Origin: Citrobacter freundii
Lineage (GTDB): Bacteria > Pseudomonadota > Gammaproteobacteria > Enterobacterales > Enterobacteriaceae
DNA: 64,000 nucleotides
Reading direction: 5' to 3'
NCBI RefSeq assembly: GCF_029717145.1
Contig: NZ_CP099222.1
Coordinates: forward strand, 806,001-870,000
Made by a program: the position numbers and the translations under genes
The notes under the pieces: model-generated
What the model was told of the DNA's origin: nothing
Seen by the model: the letters and a program-made list of their open reading frames with translations, nothing else
Databases searched by the model: none
Shown: in pieces, positions 35,811 through 44,158 of the stretch
How positions within the stretch are numbered: the first letter of the stretch is position 1
Layout of the letters: every line of letters begins with the position of its first letter

Positions 35811-37335
35811 AAAGAACACGTATTTTGATTCTGTGTCACTGATGTCTATCTCAACGCGCGCTAACAAGCTCGATGGCGTGGAGCAGGCGTTTGTGGCGAT
35901 GGCAACGGAAATGAACAAAGGCGTGCTGAAGAATCTCGGCCTGCTGACGCCTGAACTGGAAGAGGCGAAGAGTGGCGATCTGATGATTGTCATCAAGGGT
36001 GAGAGCGAGGCGGCGAACGCGCAAACGCTGGTGGCTATCGATGAGCTGTTCACGCACAAGGAGCAGGGCGGCCAGCACGAAGCACGCTATGCCACGCTTG
36101 CCAGTGCGAAGAAGCATGTTCCCGACAGCAACCTGGCGGTGATTTCGGTCAACGGCCTGTTCGCGGCCCGTGAAGCGCGTCAGGCGCTGCAAAATAACCT
36201 CAACGTGATGCTGTTTTCTGACAACGTGTCCCTCGACGATGAGCTGGCGCTGAAACAGCTGGCGCACGAAAAAGGGCTGTTGATGATGGGGCCGGACTGC
36301 GGAACCGCCATTATTAACGGTGCGGCGCTGTGTTTTGGTAACGCAGTGCGTCGCGGCAATATCGGCATTGTCGGCGCATCCGGCACCGGTAGCCAGGAAC
36401 TCAGCGTACGTATTCATGAATTTGGCGGCGGTATTTCCCAGCTGATTGGCACCGGTGGACGTGACCTGAGCGAAAAGATTGGCGGCCTGATGATGCTCGA
36501 CGCGATTGCCATGCTGGAGGCCGATCCGCAAACCGAAATTATTGCGCTGATCTCCAAACCGCCTGCGCCTGCGGTGGCCCGAAAAGTGCTGGATCGCGCG
36601 CGCGCTTGTCACAAACCGGTGGTGGTGTGCTTCCTCGGACGTGACGCCGCGCTGGCGGATGAAGACGGATTGCAGTTCGCCCGAGGCACCAAAGATGCGG
36701 CGCTGCGCGCGGTCCTGCTCAGCGGCGTGAAAAAAGAGAGTCTGGATCTGCATCCGCTCAACTGGCCGCTGATTGAAGAAGTGCGCGCCCGTCTGACACC
36801 GCAGCAAAAATATATCCGTGGGCTGTTCTGTGGCGGCACGCTGTGCGATGAGGCGATGTTTGCCGCGATGGAAAAACATGCCGAGGTGTACAGCAACATT
36901 CACCCGGACCCGGCGTTCCGCCTGCCGGATATTAACCGCAGCGTGGCGCATACCTTCCTCGATTTTGGTGATGACGACTTCACCAACGGCAAGCCGCACC
37001 CGATGATCGACCCGACCAACCGCATCAGCCGTTTGTTGCAGGAAGCGCGGGATCCTGAAGTCGGCGTGATCGTGATGGATTTCGTCCTCGGTTTTGGATC
37101 GCATGAAGATCCGGTGGGCGTGATGATCGAGGCGATCGCTGAGGCGAAAGCGATCGCTGCCGCAGACGGACGTCCTCTGGAGATCCTCGGTTATGTACTG
37201 GGAACCGACCAGGATACGCCATCACTGGAAAAACAGTGCCAGATGCTGACCGATGCCGGGGTTATCTGGGCGAGCAGCAGCACCAACACCGGATTGCTGG
37301 CGCGTGAATTTATCTGTAAAGGGGAGGAAGCCTGA
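35788..37335 (+). CDS. yahF: FdrA-like acyl-CoA-synthetase-fold protein YahF
   Basis: 515 aa, very close to E. coli YahF and homologous to FdrA (AllF) of the oxamic transcarbamylase. Succinyl-CoA-synthetase-alpha-like domain with 'GPDCGTAIINGAALCFGN', 'GIVGASGTGSQELS' and 'LIGTGGRDLS'. The second half carries 'LFCGGTLCDE' and 'DFGDDDFTNGKPHPMIDPT'. By analogy it helps carry a carbamoyl or acyl transfer between an amide substrate and phosphate. It forms a chain with yahE and yahG (1-nt overlap TGATG). Confidence 0.92.
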   Translation: MSIRIVVKKNTYFDSVSLMSISTRANKLDGVEQAFVAMATEMNKGVLKNLGLLTPELEEAKSGDLMIVIKGESEAANAQTLVAIDELFTHKEQGGQHEARYATLASAKKHVPDSNLAVISVNGLFAAREARQALQNNLNVMLFSDNVSLDDELALKQLAHEKGLLMMGPDCGTAIINGAALCFGNAVRRGNIGIVGASGTGSQELSVRIHEFGGGISQLIGTGGRDLSEKIGGLMMLDAIAMLEADPQTEIIALISKPPAPAVARKVLDRARACHKPVVVCFLGRDAALADEDGLQFARGTKDAALRAVLLSGVKKESLDLHPLNWPLIEEVRARLTPQQKYIRGLFCGGTLCDEAMFAAMEKHAEVYSNIHPDPAFRLPDINRSVAHTFLDFGDDDFTNGKPHPMIDPTNRISRLLQEARDPEVGVIVMDFVLGFGSHEDPVGVMIEAIAEAKAIAAADGRPLEILGYVLGTDQDTPSLEKQCQMLTDAGVIWASSSTNTGLLAREFICKGEEA

Positions 37336-38753
37336 TGAGCCAGACGCTGTTTACCCAGCCGCTGAACGTGATTAACGTCGGCATCGCGATGTTCAGTGAT
37401 GACCTGAAAAAGCAAAATGTACCGGTGACCCAGCTCGACTGGACGCCGCCGGGCCAGGGCAATATGCAGGTGGTTGCCGCGCTGGACGAGATTGCCGATT
37501 CGCCGCTGGCAGACAAAATTGCTGCCGCAAACCAGCAGGCGCTGGAACGTATTATCCAGTCGCACCCGGTGCTGATTGGTTTTGATCAGGCCATCAACGT
37601 GGTACCGGGCATGACCCGCAACACCATCCTGCACGCTGGGCCGCCGACCCGTTGGCAAAACATGTGCGGCGCTATGAAAGGGGCCGTGACCGGGGCGCTG
37701 GTGTTTGAAGGACTGGCGAAAGACCTCGATGCCGCCGCCGAGCTTGCCGCCTCCGGTGAAATCATCTTCTCGCCGTGCCACGAGCACGACTGCGTCGGTT
37801 CGATGGCGGGCGTCACGTCGGCCTCAATGTTCATGCACATTGTGGAAAACAAAACCTACGGCAACCGCGCATATACCAATATGAGCGAGCAAATGGCGAA
37901 GATCCTGCGTATGGGGGCGAACGATCAGAGCGTTATCGATCGCCTGAACTGGATGCGCGACGTGCTGGGACCGATGCTGCGCGACGCCATGAAGTTGGCG
38001 GGGGAAATTGATCTGCGCCTGATGCTGGCGCAGGCGCTGCATATGGGCGATGAATGCCACAACCGCAATAATGCCGGGACGGCGCTGCTGATTCAGGCGC
38101 TGACCCCATGGATTATCCAGACCGGCTATCCGGTGGCGCAGCAGCGCGAGGTCTTTGAGTTTGTCCTTAGCAGCGACTATTTCTCCGGACCGACGTGGAT
38201 GGCGATGTGCAAAGCCGCGATGGATGCTGCGCACGGTATTGAATACAGCACCGTGGTGACGACGATGGCGCGCAACGGCGTTGAGTTTGGTCTGCGCGTC
38301 AGTGGGTTACCAGGCCAGTGGTTTACCGGCCCGGCGCAGCAGGTGATTGGCCCGATGTTTGCGGGCTATAAGCCGGAAGATTCCGGGCGTGATATCGGCG
38401 ACAGTGCGATTACCGAAACCTACGGCATTGGCGGTTTTGCCATGGCGACGGCGCCGGCCATCGTGGCGCTGGTCGGCGGTACGGTTGAGGAAGCGGTCGA
38501 CTTCTCTCGCCAGATGCGTGAAATCACCCTTGGCGAAAACCCGAACGTCACTATTCCGCTGCTCGGTTTTATGGGCGTACCTACCGCTATCGACATTACG
38601 CGCGTTGGCAGCACCGGCATTCTGCCGGTCATCAACACCGCGATTGCCCACAAAGATGCGGGGATCGGCATGATCGGCGCGGGAATTGTCCATCCGCCGT
38701 TTGCCTGCTTTGAAAAGGCAATTCTCAGCTGGCGCGATCGCTACTGCCAATAA
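37335..38753 (+). CDS. yahG: DUF1116 protein YahG
   Basis: 472 aa, matches E. coli YahG and is homologous to YlbE (AllG), a required part of oxamic transcarbamylase. Conserved features include 'PPTRWQNMCGAMKGAV', 'SPCHEHDCVGSMAGVTSASM' (His/Cys-rich, possibly catalytic or metal-binding) and 'GFMGVPTAIDITRV'. Soluble. Start is coupled to yahF. A stem-loop follows in the 117-bp gap before the permease. Confidence 0.92.
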   Translation: MSQTLFTQPLNVINVGIAMFSDDLKKQNVPVTQLDWTPPGQGNMQVVAALDEIADSPLADKIAAANQQALERIIQSHPVLIGFDQAINVVPGMTRNTILHAGPPTRWQNMCGAMKGAVTGALVFEGLAKDLDAAAELAASGEIIFSPCHEHDCVGSMAGVTSASMFMHIVENKTYGNRAYTNMSEQMAKILRMGANDQSVIDRLNWMRDVLGPMLRDAMKLAGEIDLRLMLAQALHMGDECHNRNNAGTALLIQALTPWIIQTGYPVAQQREVFEFVLSSDYFSGPTWMAMCKAAMDAAHGIEYSTVVTTMARNGVEFGLRVSGLPGQWFTGPAQQVIGPMFAGYKPEDSGRDIGDSAITETYGIGGFAMATAPAIVALVGGTVEEAVDFSRQMREITLGENPNVTIPLLGFMGVPTAIDITRVGSTGILPVINTAIAHKDAGIGMIGAGIVHPPFACFEKAILSWRDRYCQ

Positions 38754-38758
38754 CGATA

Positions 38759-38787
38759 ACCAGGGGCTAATGCCGTTAGTCCCTGGT
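38759..38787. other. Stem-loop between yahG and the permease gene
   Basis: 'ACCAGGGGCTAA' (38759-38770) pairs with 'TTAGTCCCTGGT' (38776-38787), with one G-T position in the RNA. No T-run follows. It may stabilise the upstream mRNA end or lower expression of the distal genes. Confidence 0.55.
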
Positions 38788-38870
38788 CGTGAAGTGAATA
38801 ACGTTGCTTACCTGCAGGGCTGGGCGATCCCCGCGATCGCAAACGATGCTTAACCTGTAAAGGATATTCC

Positions 38871-40421
38871 ATGAACAGCACAAAACTAGAATGGAAACGG
38901 GGTGACTGGGCGGCTTACTTTGGGCTGATGACCAACAACCTGACTAACCTGCTGACAATGATGGGGTTGCTCATCTTTGTCGTCGGGATCCCTACCGAAA
39001 TTGTCTACGGCCGTATTGCGCCTGCCTTTGGTCTGGCGGTGCTGGTGGCCAGCGTCTGCTACGCCTGGTTTGGCCTGCAGATGGCAAAACAGACCGGACG
39101 TAAAGATGTGACGGCGCTGCCTTCCGGGCCGAGCGCCCCGTCAATTTTCACCGTCACCTTCCTGGTGCTGATGCCGGTGTATCAGCAAACCAAAGATGCC
39201 AACTTTGCTATCCAAATCGCGCTGGTGTGGTGTTTTGTCGAAGCGTTGATCCTGGTTGGTGGCTCGTTCCTTGGTGAGACCATCCGCAAGATGATCCCAC
39301 GCACGGTGCTGCTCTCTTGTTTATCCGGCCTGGGTCTGCTGCTGCTGGCGATGAACCCGATGCTGCAGGCGTTTGAAGCGCCAACCGTATCGTTCATCGT
39401 GCTGCTGCTGATCTTCATTAACTGGTTCGGTAAGAAGCCGATTTTTGCCCGTATCCCTACCGGCCTGCTGCTGCTGATCGCCGGTACGGCATTGGCGTGG
39501 ATCTCCGGCCTGCAAAGCCCGGAAGCGATCAAAGCGTCGATGTCTTCCTTTGGCTTCAACCCGCCGGAAATTCACGTCGACAGCTTCCTGCAAGGCTTGC
39601 CGCACGCACTGCCGTATCTGGCTTCTGCGGTTCCTCTGGGACTGGCGAACTACATTTTTGACCTTGAGAACATTGAAAGTGCGCACGCCGCAGGCGATGA
39701 GTACAACACACGTAAAGTCATGATGGCGAACGGCTTTGCATCAATGCTGGGCTGCATGTTGGGTAATCCGTTCCCGGTTACCGTGTATGTCGGACACGCG
39801 GGCTGGAAAGCGATGGGGGCCAGTATCGGCTATACCCTCGCGTCGGGGATCACCATGTTCCTGGTGCCGCTGTTCGGTCTGGGCGCGTTTATGCTCGCCA
39901 TTATTCCGATGACCGCGATCGTGCCGATACTGGTGTTTATCGGCGTGGTAACCGCTAACCAGGTGGTGCGAGAAACGCCCAAAGTTGAGGTGCCCGTCAT
40001 CTTCATCTGTCTGTTCCCGTGGATTGCCAACTGGGCGTTAACCATCGTGAACAGCGTGATGGGGGCGGCGGGAACGTCAGCGGCTAAACTCGGAACCGAC
40101 CTGCTGCACAGTAAAGGCGTGTACTACGACGGGTTGGTGCACCTCGGTAGCGGCGCGCCGCTGGCCAGTATGCTGTGGGGTTGTATCGCCATCTTCGCCA
40201 TTATCAACAAACCATTACGTGGGGCGATTGCCGCCGCCGGTGGGGCGCTGCTGTCGCTGTTTGGCGTGATCCACTCCCCGGCCGTTGGGTTTGCTGAAGG
40301 CAGTTCGCTGATGTTTGTCATGGCCTACCTGATGATGGGCGGGATGTTCGTGATAAAGCATGTGCTCGACAGCCGTGAAGCGGTGACTGCCCTTGAGCAG
40401 CAACCGACCAAAACCTCCTGA
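38871..40421 (+). CDS. NCS2/AzgA-like permease of the yah cluster
   Basis: 516-aa polytopic membrane protein with about 12-14 hydrophobic segments. It resembles the xanthine/uracil/AzgA branch of nucleobase transporters ('LTNLLTMMGLLIFVVGIP', 'TALPSGPSAPSIF', 'LPYLASAVPLGLANYIFDLE'). It lies between yahG and yahI in the same direction, so it probably imports the substrate of the pathway, for example a nucleobase-like or ureide compound. I recall no such gene at this place in K-12. Substrate cannot be read from sequence. Confidence 0.85.
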   Translation: MNSTKLEWKRGDWAAYFGLMTNNLTNLLTMMGLLIFVVGIPTEIVYGRIAPAFGLAVLVASVCYAWFGLQMAKQTGRKDVTALPSGPSAPSIFTVTFLVLMPVYQQTKDANFAIQIALVWCFVEALILVGGSFLGETIRKMIPRTVLLSCLSGLGLLLLAMNPMLQAFEAPTVSFIVLLLIFINWFGKKPIFARIPTGLLLLIAGTALAWISGLQSPEAIKASMSSFGFNPPEIHVDSFLQGLPHALPYLASAVPLGLANYIFDLENIESAHAAGDEYNTRKVMMANGFASMLGCMLGNPFPVTVYVGHAGWKAMGASIGYTLASGITMFLVPLFGLGAFMLAIIPMTAIVPILVFIGVVTANQVVRETPKVEVPVIFICLFPWIANWALTIVNSVMGAAGTSAAKLGTDLLHSKGVYYDGLVHLGSGAPLASMLWGCIAIFAIINKPLRGAIAAAGGALLSLFGVIHSPAVGFAEGSSLMFVMAYLMMGGMFVIKHVLDSREAVTALEQQPTKTS

Positions 40422-40447
40422 ATCGCTTTGCTGTGGAAGATGACGCT

Positions 40448-41398
40448 ATGAAAGAACTTGTGGTCGTTGCCATTGGCGGCAACAGCATTATCAAAGATAA
40501 CGCCAGCCAGTCGATTGAGCACCAGGCTGAAGCCGTAAAAGCCGTTGCCGATACGGTGCTGGAGATGTTGGCATCGGACTACAACATTGTGCTGACGCAC
40601 GGCAACGGGCCGCAGGTGGGACTCGATCTGCGGCGCGCAGAGATTGCCCACGAGCGTGAAGGCTTACCGCTGACGCCGCTGGCAAACTGCGTCGCCGATA
40701 CCCAGGGTGGCATTGGTTATCTGATCCAACAGGCGCTGAATAACCGTCTGGCGCGGCGTGGCGAACAGAAAGCGGTCACCGTGGTCACGCAGGTGGAGGT
40801 CGACAAAAACGATCCGGGATTTGCCAACCCCACCAAACCGATCGGCGCGTTCTTTAGCGACGCTCAGCGTGATGCGCTACAGCTGGCCAATCCGGGCTGG
40901 CGCTTTGTTGAGGATTCCGGGCGCGGCTACCGTCGGGTCGTCGCTTCGCCGGAGCCGAAGCGCATCGTCGAAGCCGAGGCGATTAAAGCACTGACCCAGC
41001 AAGGCTTTGTGGTGATTGGCGCGGGCGGCGGTGGGATCCCGGTGGTACGTAGCGATCAGGGGGATTACCAGAGCGTAGATGCGGTGATTGATAAAGATCT
41101 CTCCACCGCGCTGCTGGCGCAGGAGATCCGCGCCGACGTGCTGGTGATCACCACCGGCGTTGAGAAAGTGTGTATTCATTTTGGCAAGCCTGAGCAGCAG
41201 GCGCTGGACACCGTGGATATTGCAACAATGACCCGCTACATGCAGGAAGGGCATTTCCCGCCGGGCAGTATGTTACCCAAAATCGTTGCCAGCCTGACGT
41301 TTCTCGCCCGTGGCGGCAAACGGGTGATCATCACCACGCCGGAATGCCTGCCCGCCGCGCTGCGCGGTGAAACAGGCACCCATATTGTCCATTCCTGA
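40448..41398 (+). CDS. yahI: Carbamate kinase-like protein YahI
   Basis: 316 aa from ATG 40448 ('MKELVVVAIGGNSI'), the E. coli YahI length. Amino-acid-kinase fold with 'AIGGNS', 'HGNGPQVG', 'VASPEPKRI' and 'GAGGGGIPV', all typical of carbamate kinases. Reaction: carbamoyl phosphate plus ADP gives ATP plus carbamate (ammonia and CO2). This makes the pathway energy-yielding. The next gene follows after 12 bp. Confidence 0.92.
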   Translation: MKELVVVAIGGNSIIKDNASQSIEHQAEAVKAVADTVLEMLASDYNIVLTHGNGPQVGLDLRRAEIAHEREGLPLTPLANCVADTQGGIGYLIQQALNNRLARRGEQKAVTVVTQVEVDKNDPGFANPTKPIGAFFSDAQRDALQLANPGWRFVEDSGRGYRRVVASPEPKRIVEAEAIKALTQQGFVVIGAGGGGIPVVRSDQGDYQSVDAVIDKDLSTALLAQEIRADVLVITTGVEKVCIHFGKPEQQALDTVDIATMTRYMQEGHFPPGSMLPKIVASLTFLARGGKRVIITTPECLPAALRGETGTHIVHS

Positions 41399-41410
41399 AA
41401 GGAGATGCGA

Positions 41411-42793
41411 ATGAAGGAAAGTAACAGCCGCCGTGAGTTTTTAAGCCAGAGCGGAAAAATGGTCACCGCTGCCGCGCTATTTGGCGCGGTCGCTCCGGTC
41501 GCGTATGCTGCGGATCCTGTCGGGACAACCCGTTGCGCGAAGAACACGATGACGATTAACGATAAACACTACTACCTGGATAACGTCCTGCTGGAAGCGG
41601 GATTTGATTACGAAAACGCCGTGGTGGTGCATACCCGTACCGCACTGCAAACCGTAGAGATTCAGGACGGGAAAATTGTTGCGCTGCGTGAGAATAAGCA
41701 GCATCCGGATGTCACGCTGCCGCACTACGATGCAGGCGGAAAGCTGATGCTGCCCGCCATGCGCGACATGCACATCCATCTGGATAAAACCTTTTATGGC
41801 GGTCCGTGGCGCTCACTCAACCGCCCGGCGGGCACCACTATTCAGGATATGATTCGCCTGGAACAAAAGCTGCTGCCTGAACTGCAGCCGTATACGCAAG
41901 AGCGTGCGGAAAAGCTTATCGACCTGCTGCAATCAAAAGGTACCTCGATTGCCCGCAGCCACTGCAATATTGAGCCGGTTTCCGGGCTGAAAAATCTGGA
42001 GAATCTACAGGCGGTGCTGGCGCGTCGTCAGCCGGGTTTTGCCTGTGAGATCGTGGCATTTCCGCAGCATGGCCTGCTGTTATCGAAGTCTGAACCGCTG
42101 ATGCGTGAAGCGATGCAGGCGGGGGCGCAGTACGTAGGTGGGCTGGACCCAACCAGCGTGGACGGGGCGATGGAGAAATCCCTCGACACCATGTTCCAGA
42201 TTGCGCTCGATTACGACAAAGGCGTGGATATCCATCTGCATGAAACCAGCCCGGCAGGCGTGGCGGCGGTGAATTACATGGTGGAAACGGTAGAGAAAAC
42301 CCCGCAGTTGAAGGGCAAGCTGACCATCAGCCATGCGTTTGCGCTGTCTACGCTGAACGAGCAGCAGGTGGATGAACTGGCGACCCGCCTGGTGGCGCAG
42401 CAAATTACCATTGCCTCGACGGTGCCGATTGGCACGATGCACATGCCGCTGAAACAGCTGCGCGACAAAGGTGTAGTGGTGATTACCGGCACCGACAGCG
42501 TGATCGACCACTGGTCGCCGTACGGGCTGGGGGACATGCTGGAAAAGGCCAATCTGTACGCGCAGCTTTATATTCGCCCTAACGAACTCAACCTGTCGCG
42601 GGCGCTGTTCCTTGCCACCGGCGATGTGCTGCCGCTCAACGATAAAGGCGAACGCGTATGGCCAAAAGCACAGGATGAGGCCAGCTTTGTACTGGTGGAT
42701 GCCTCCTGTTCTGCCGAGGCCGTCGCTCGAATCTCTCCCCGTACCGCAACCTTCCATAAAGGCCAACTGGTGTGGGGGAATGTGGCGAGCTAG
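41411..42793 (+). CDS. yahJ: Amidohydrolase/deaminase YahJ with twin-arginine signal
   Basis: 460 aa from ATG 41411, 7 nt after 'AAAGGAG' (ATG 41405 is too close to it). The N-terminus 'SRREFLSQSGKMVTAAALF' is a twin-arginine (Tat) signal followed by a hydrophobic stretch and a possible cut after 'VAYAA', so the enzyme should be periplasmic and exported folded with its metal. The amidohydrolase core resembles cytosine deaminase: 'MHIHLD' (HxH), 'DIHLHET', 'ISHAFAL' and 'TGTDSVIDHW' (metal Asp). It likely deaminates or opens a cyclic amide before uptake by the neighbouring permease. Substrate unknown. Confidence 0.9.
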   Translation: MKESNSRREFLSQSGKMVTAAALFGAVAPVAYAADPVGTTRCAKNTMTINDKHYYLDNVLLEAGFDYENAVVVHTRTALQTVEIQDGKIVALRENKQHPDVTLPHYDAGGKLMLPAMRDMHIHLDKTFYGGPWRSLNRPAGTTIQDMIRLEQKLLPELQPYTQERAEKLIDLLQSKGTSIARSHCNIEPVSGLKNLENLQAVLARRQPGFACEIVAFPQHGLLLSKSEPLMREAMQAGAQYVGGLDPTSVDGAMEKSLDTMFQIALDYDKGVDIHLHETSPAGVAAVNYMVETVEKTPQLKGKLTISHAFALSTLNEQQVDELATRLVAQQITIASTVPIGTMHMPLKQLRDKGVVVITGTDSVIDHWSPYGLGDMLEKANLYAQLYIRPNELNLSRALFLATGDVLPLNDKGERVWPKAQDEASFVLVDASCSAEAVARISPRTATFHKGQLVWGNVAS

Positions 42794-42844
42794 TCAGGTT
42801 TCACGCGCAGCGGCAAAGGTCGCTGCGCGCTATTGTGACTCGTG

Positions 42845-43714
42845 TTACCCCACGATCCCCATATAACCGTGAATGCCCATATATACGCCGACCATAGCAA
42901 TCAACACACTGGAAAAATAGGGGGCTTTGCGCGCCAGCGTGTTAAACCCGCTCCAGCGTTTGGCTGCCTGCTGCACGCTGATGGCCGCGCCTACACCCAC
43001 CGTAACCAGCGTTATTGCCAGACCGACGCTAAAGCACAACACCATGGTGGCCCCCAGCGTAAAAGCTTTGAGCTGGATGCAAATCAGCAATACGGTGATG
43101 GCGGCAGGGCACGGGATCAGCCCGCCGGTCAGGCCAAACAACAAAATTTGCCCGTTGGTAACCTCTTTACCCGCAAAGCGGCGCTGGATATCCGTGGCAT
43201 GCGCCCGTTCGTGGGCATCCTGATACTCTTTTGAACCTTCAGCAAAGCCTGCCAGCGCGGCATGATCGTGTTCGTGGTGATGATCATGATGATGGTGGTC
43301 ATGGTCATGGTGGTGATCATGGTGATGGTGATGATCGTGCCCGTGGTCGTGATGCGCGTCGGCCAGCCAGTTCTGCTCCCCGCGCCATGTGCGCCAGAAC
43401 ATCCACAATGCGGTACTCAGAATAATAATCGCCGAGACAAACTGTAACCAGGGTTCGACCGCCTGGGCGGTAAAGGCTTTGCTGATATACATCCCACCCA
43501 GCGCAATCAACCACACCACGGCGGTGTGCGACAGCGTCGCCGCCAGTCCCAGCATGATCGCCTGTTTGATGGTGCCTTTAATGGCGATGATAAAGGCCGC
43601 CATCATGGTCTTGGAATGCCCCGGCTCCAGGCCGTGCAGCACGCCCAATAAAATCGCACTGGGAATAAAGAACCAGGCGTTGCCCTGCTGAAGATGCGTC
43701 GAAAATTCACCCAT
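42845..43714 (-). CDS. rcnA: Nickel/cobalt efflux protein RcnA
   Basis: 289 aa from 43714 ('MGEFSTHLQQGNAWFF'); the longer frame to 43840 crosses the operators and is not used. Six hydrophobic segments of the NiCoT type ('LGVLHGLEPGHSKTMMAAF' carries the HX-type metal motif in TM2) and a cytoplasmic loop extremely rich in His and Asp (43230-43345, dozens of His codons), which binds Ni and Co. A little longer than K-12 RcnA (274 aa) because of this loop. Divergent from rcnR. Confidence 0.95.
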   Translation of the reverse strand: MGEFSTHLQQGNAWFFIPSAILLGVLHGLEPGHSKTMMAAFIIAIKGTIKQAIMLGLAATLSHTAVVWLIALGGMYISKAFTAQAVEPWLQFVSAIIILSTALWMFWRTWRGEQNWLADAHHDHGHDHHHHHDHHHDHDHHHHDHHHEHDHAALAGFAEGSKEYQDAHERAHATDIQRRFAGKEVTNGQILLFGLTGGLIPCPAAITVLLICIQLKAFTLGATMVLCFSVGLAITLVTVGVGAAISVQQAAKRWSGFNTLARKAPYFSSVLIAMVGVYMGIHGYMGIVG

Positions 43715-43750
43715 GAGAATGATTCTTAGTTGGTTTGTTTCGTCAGATTC

Positions 43751-43785
43751 TACTCCCCCCCAGTACCGAATACTACCCCCCAGTA
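43751..43785. promoter_or_regulatory. Tandem RcnR operators
   Basis: Two sites of the form TACT-N-C6-AGTA at 43751-43765 and 43771-43785, centre to centre 20 bp, lie in the rcnA-rcnR divergent region. They match the known RcnR recognition sequence. Without Ni or Co, RcnR binds here and represses both genes. Confidence 0.92.
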
Positions 43786-43833
43786 GATCGGCACGGTATA
43801 GTACGTCATGATTTATGCAACGGGGACAGGACG

Positions 43834-44106
43834 ATGTCACATACGATCCGCGACAAACAAAAGCTCAAAGCCCGCGCGAGTAAGATTCAGGGGCAGGTAG
43901 CCGCGCTGAAAACTATGCTTGATGAACCGCATGAATGCGCCGCCGTTTTACAGCAGATTGCGGCAATTCGCGGCGCGGTAAACGGATTAATGCGTGAAGT
44001 GATTAAAGGTCATCTGACCGAGCATATCGTGCATCAGGGTGATGAAATCAAGCGTGAAGAGGATCTGGACGTCGTGCTGAAGGTGCTGGACTCCTACATC
44101 AAATAA
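43834..44106 (+). CDS. rcnR: Ni/Co-responsive repressor RcnR
   Basis: 90 aa from ATG 43834 ('[18 protein letters not shown]'). CsoR/RcnR (DUF156) all-helical family. Metal ligands of RcnR are in place: His3 after the Met, Cys ('EPHECAAVL') and the His pair ('[11 protein letters not shown]'). No classical HTH; it wraps DNA as a tetramer. Represses rcnA until nickel or cobalt binds. Confidence 0.95.
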   Translation: MSHTIRDKQKLKARASKIQGQVAALKTMLDEPHECAAVLQQIAAIRGAVNGLMREVIKGHLTEHIVHQGDEIKREEDLDVVLKVLDSYIK

Positions 44107-44110
44107 TTCA

Positions 44111-44150
44111 GTTTAACGGCTCATCCACATAGTGGAATGAGCCGTTAAAC
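44111..44150. terminator. Hairpin between convergent rcnR and yqeG
   Basis: A near-perfect palindrome: 'GTTTAACGGCTCAT' (44111-44124) with 'ATGAGCCGTTAAAC' (44137-44150), plus CCAC/GTGG inside. It lies between two converging genes. T-runs are short, so a bidirectional terminator is likely but not typical. Confidence 0.6.
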
Positions 44151-44158
44151 AACACGTT

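Noticed and set aside
35851..37104. 417-codon antisense ORF opposite yahF
   Set aside because: Shadow of a strongly conserved gene; long antisense frames are common in GC-rich coding DNA and it has no family features.
43230..43345. Tandem repeat / CRISPR-like look of the CAT-GAC tract
   Set aside because: Explained by the histidine-rich loop of RcnA; no spacers or regular unit. No CRISPR array was seen in the window.
43715..43840. N-terminal extension of RcnA to 43840
   Set aside because: It would read through both RcnR operators and overlap the rcnR start; homology begins at 43714.
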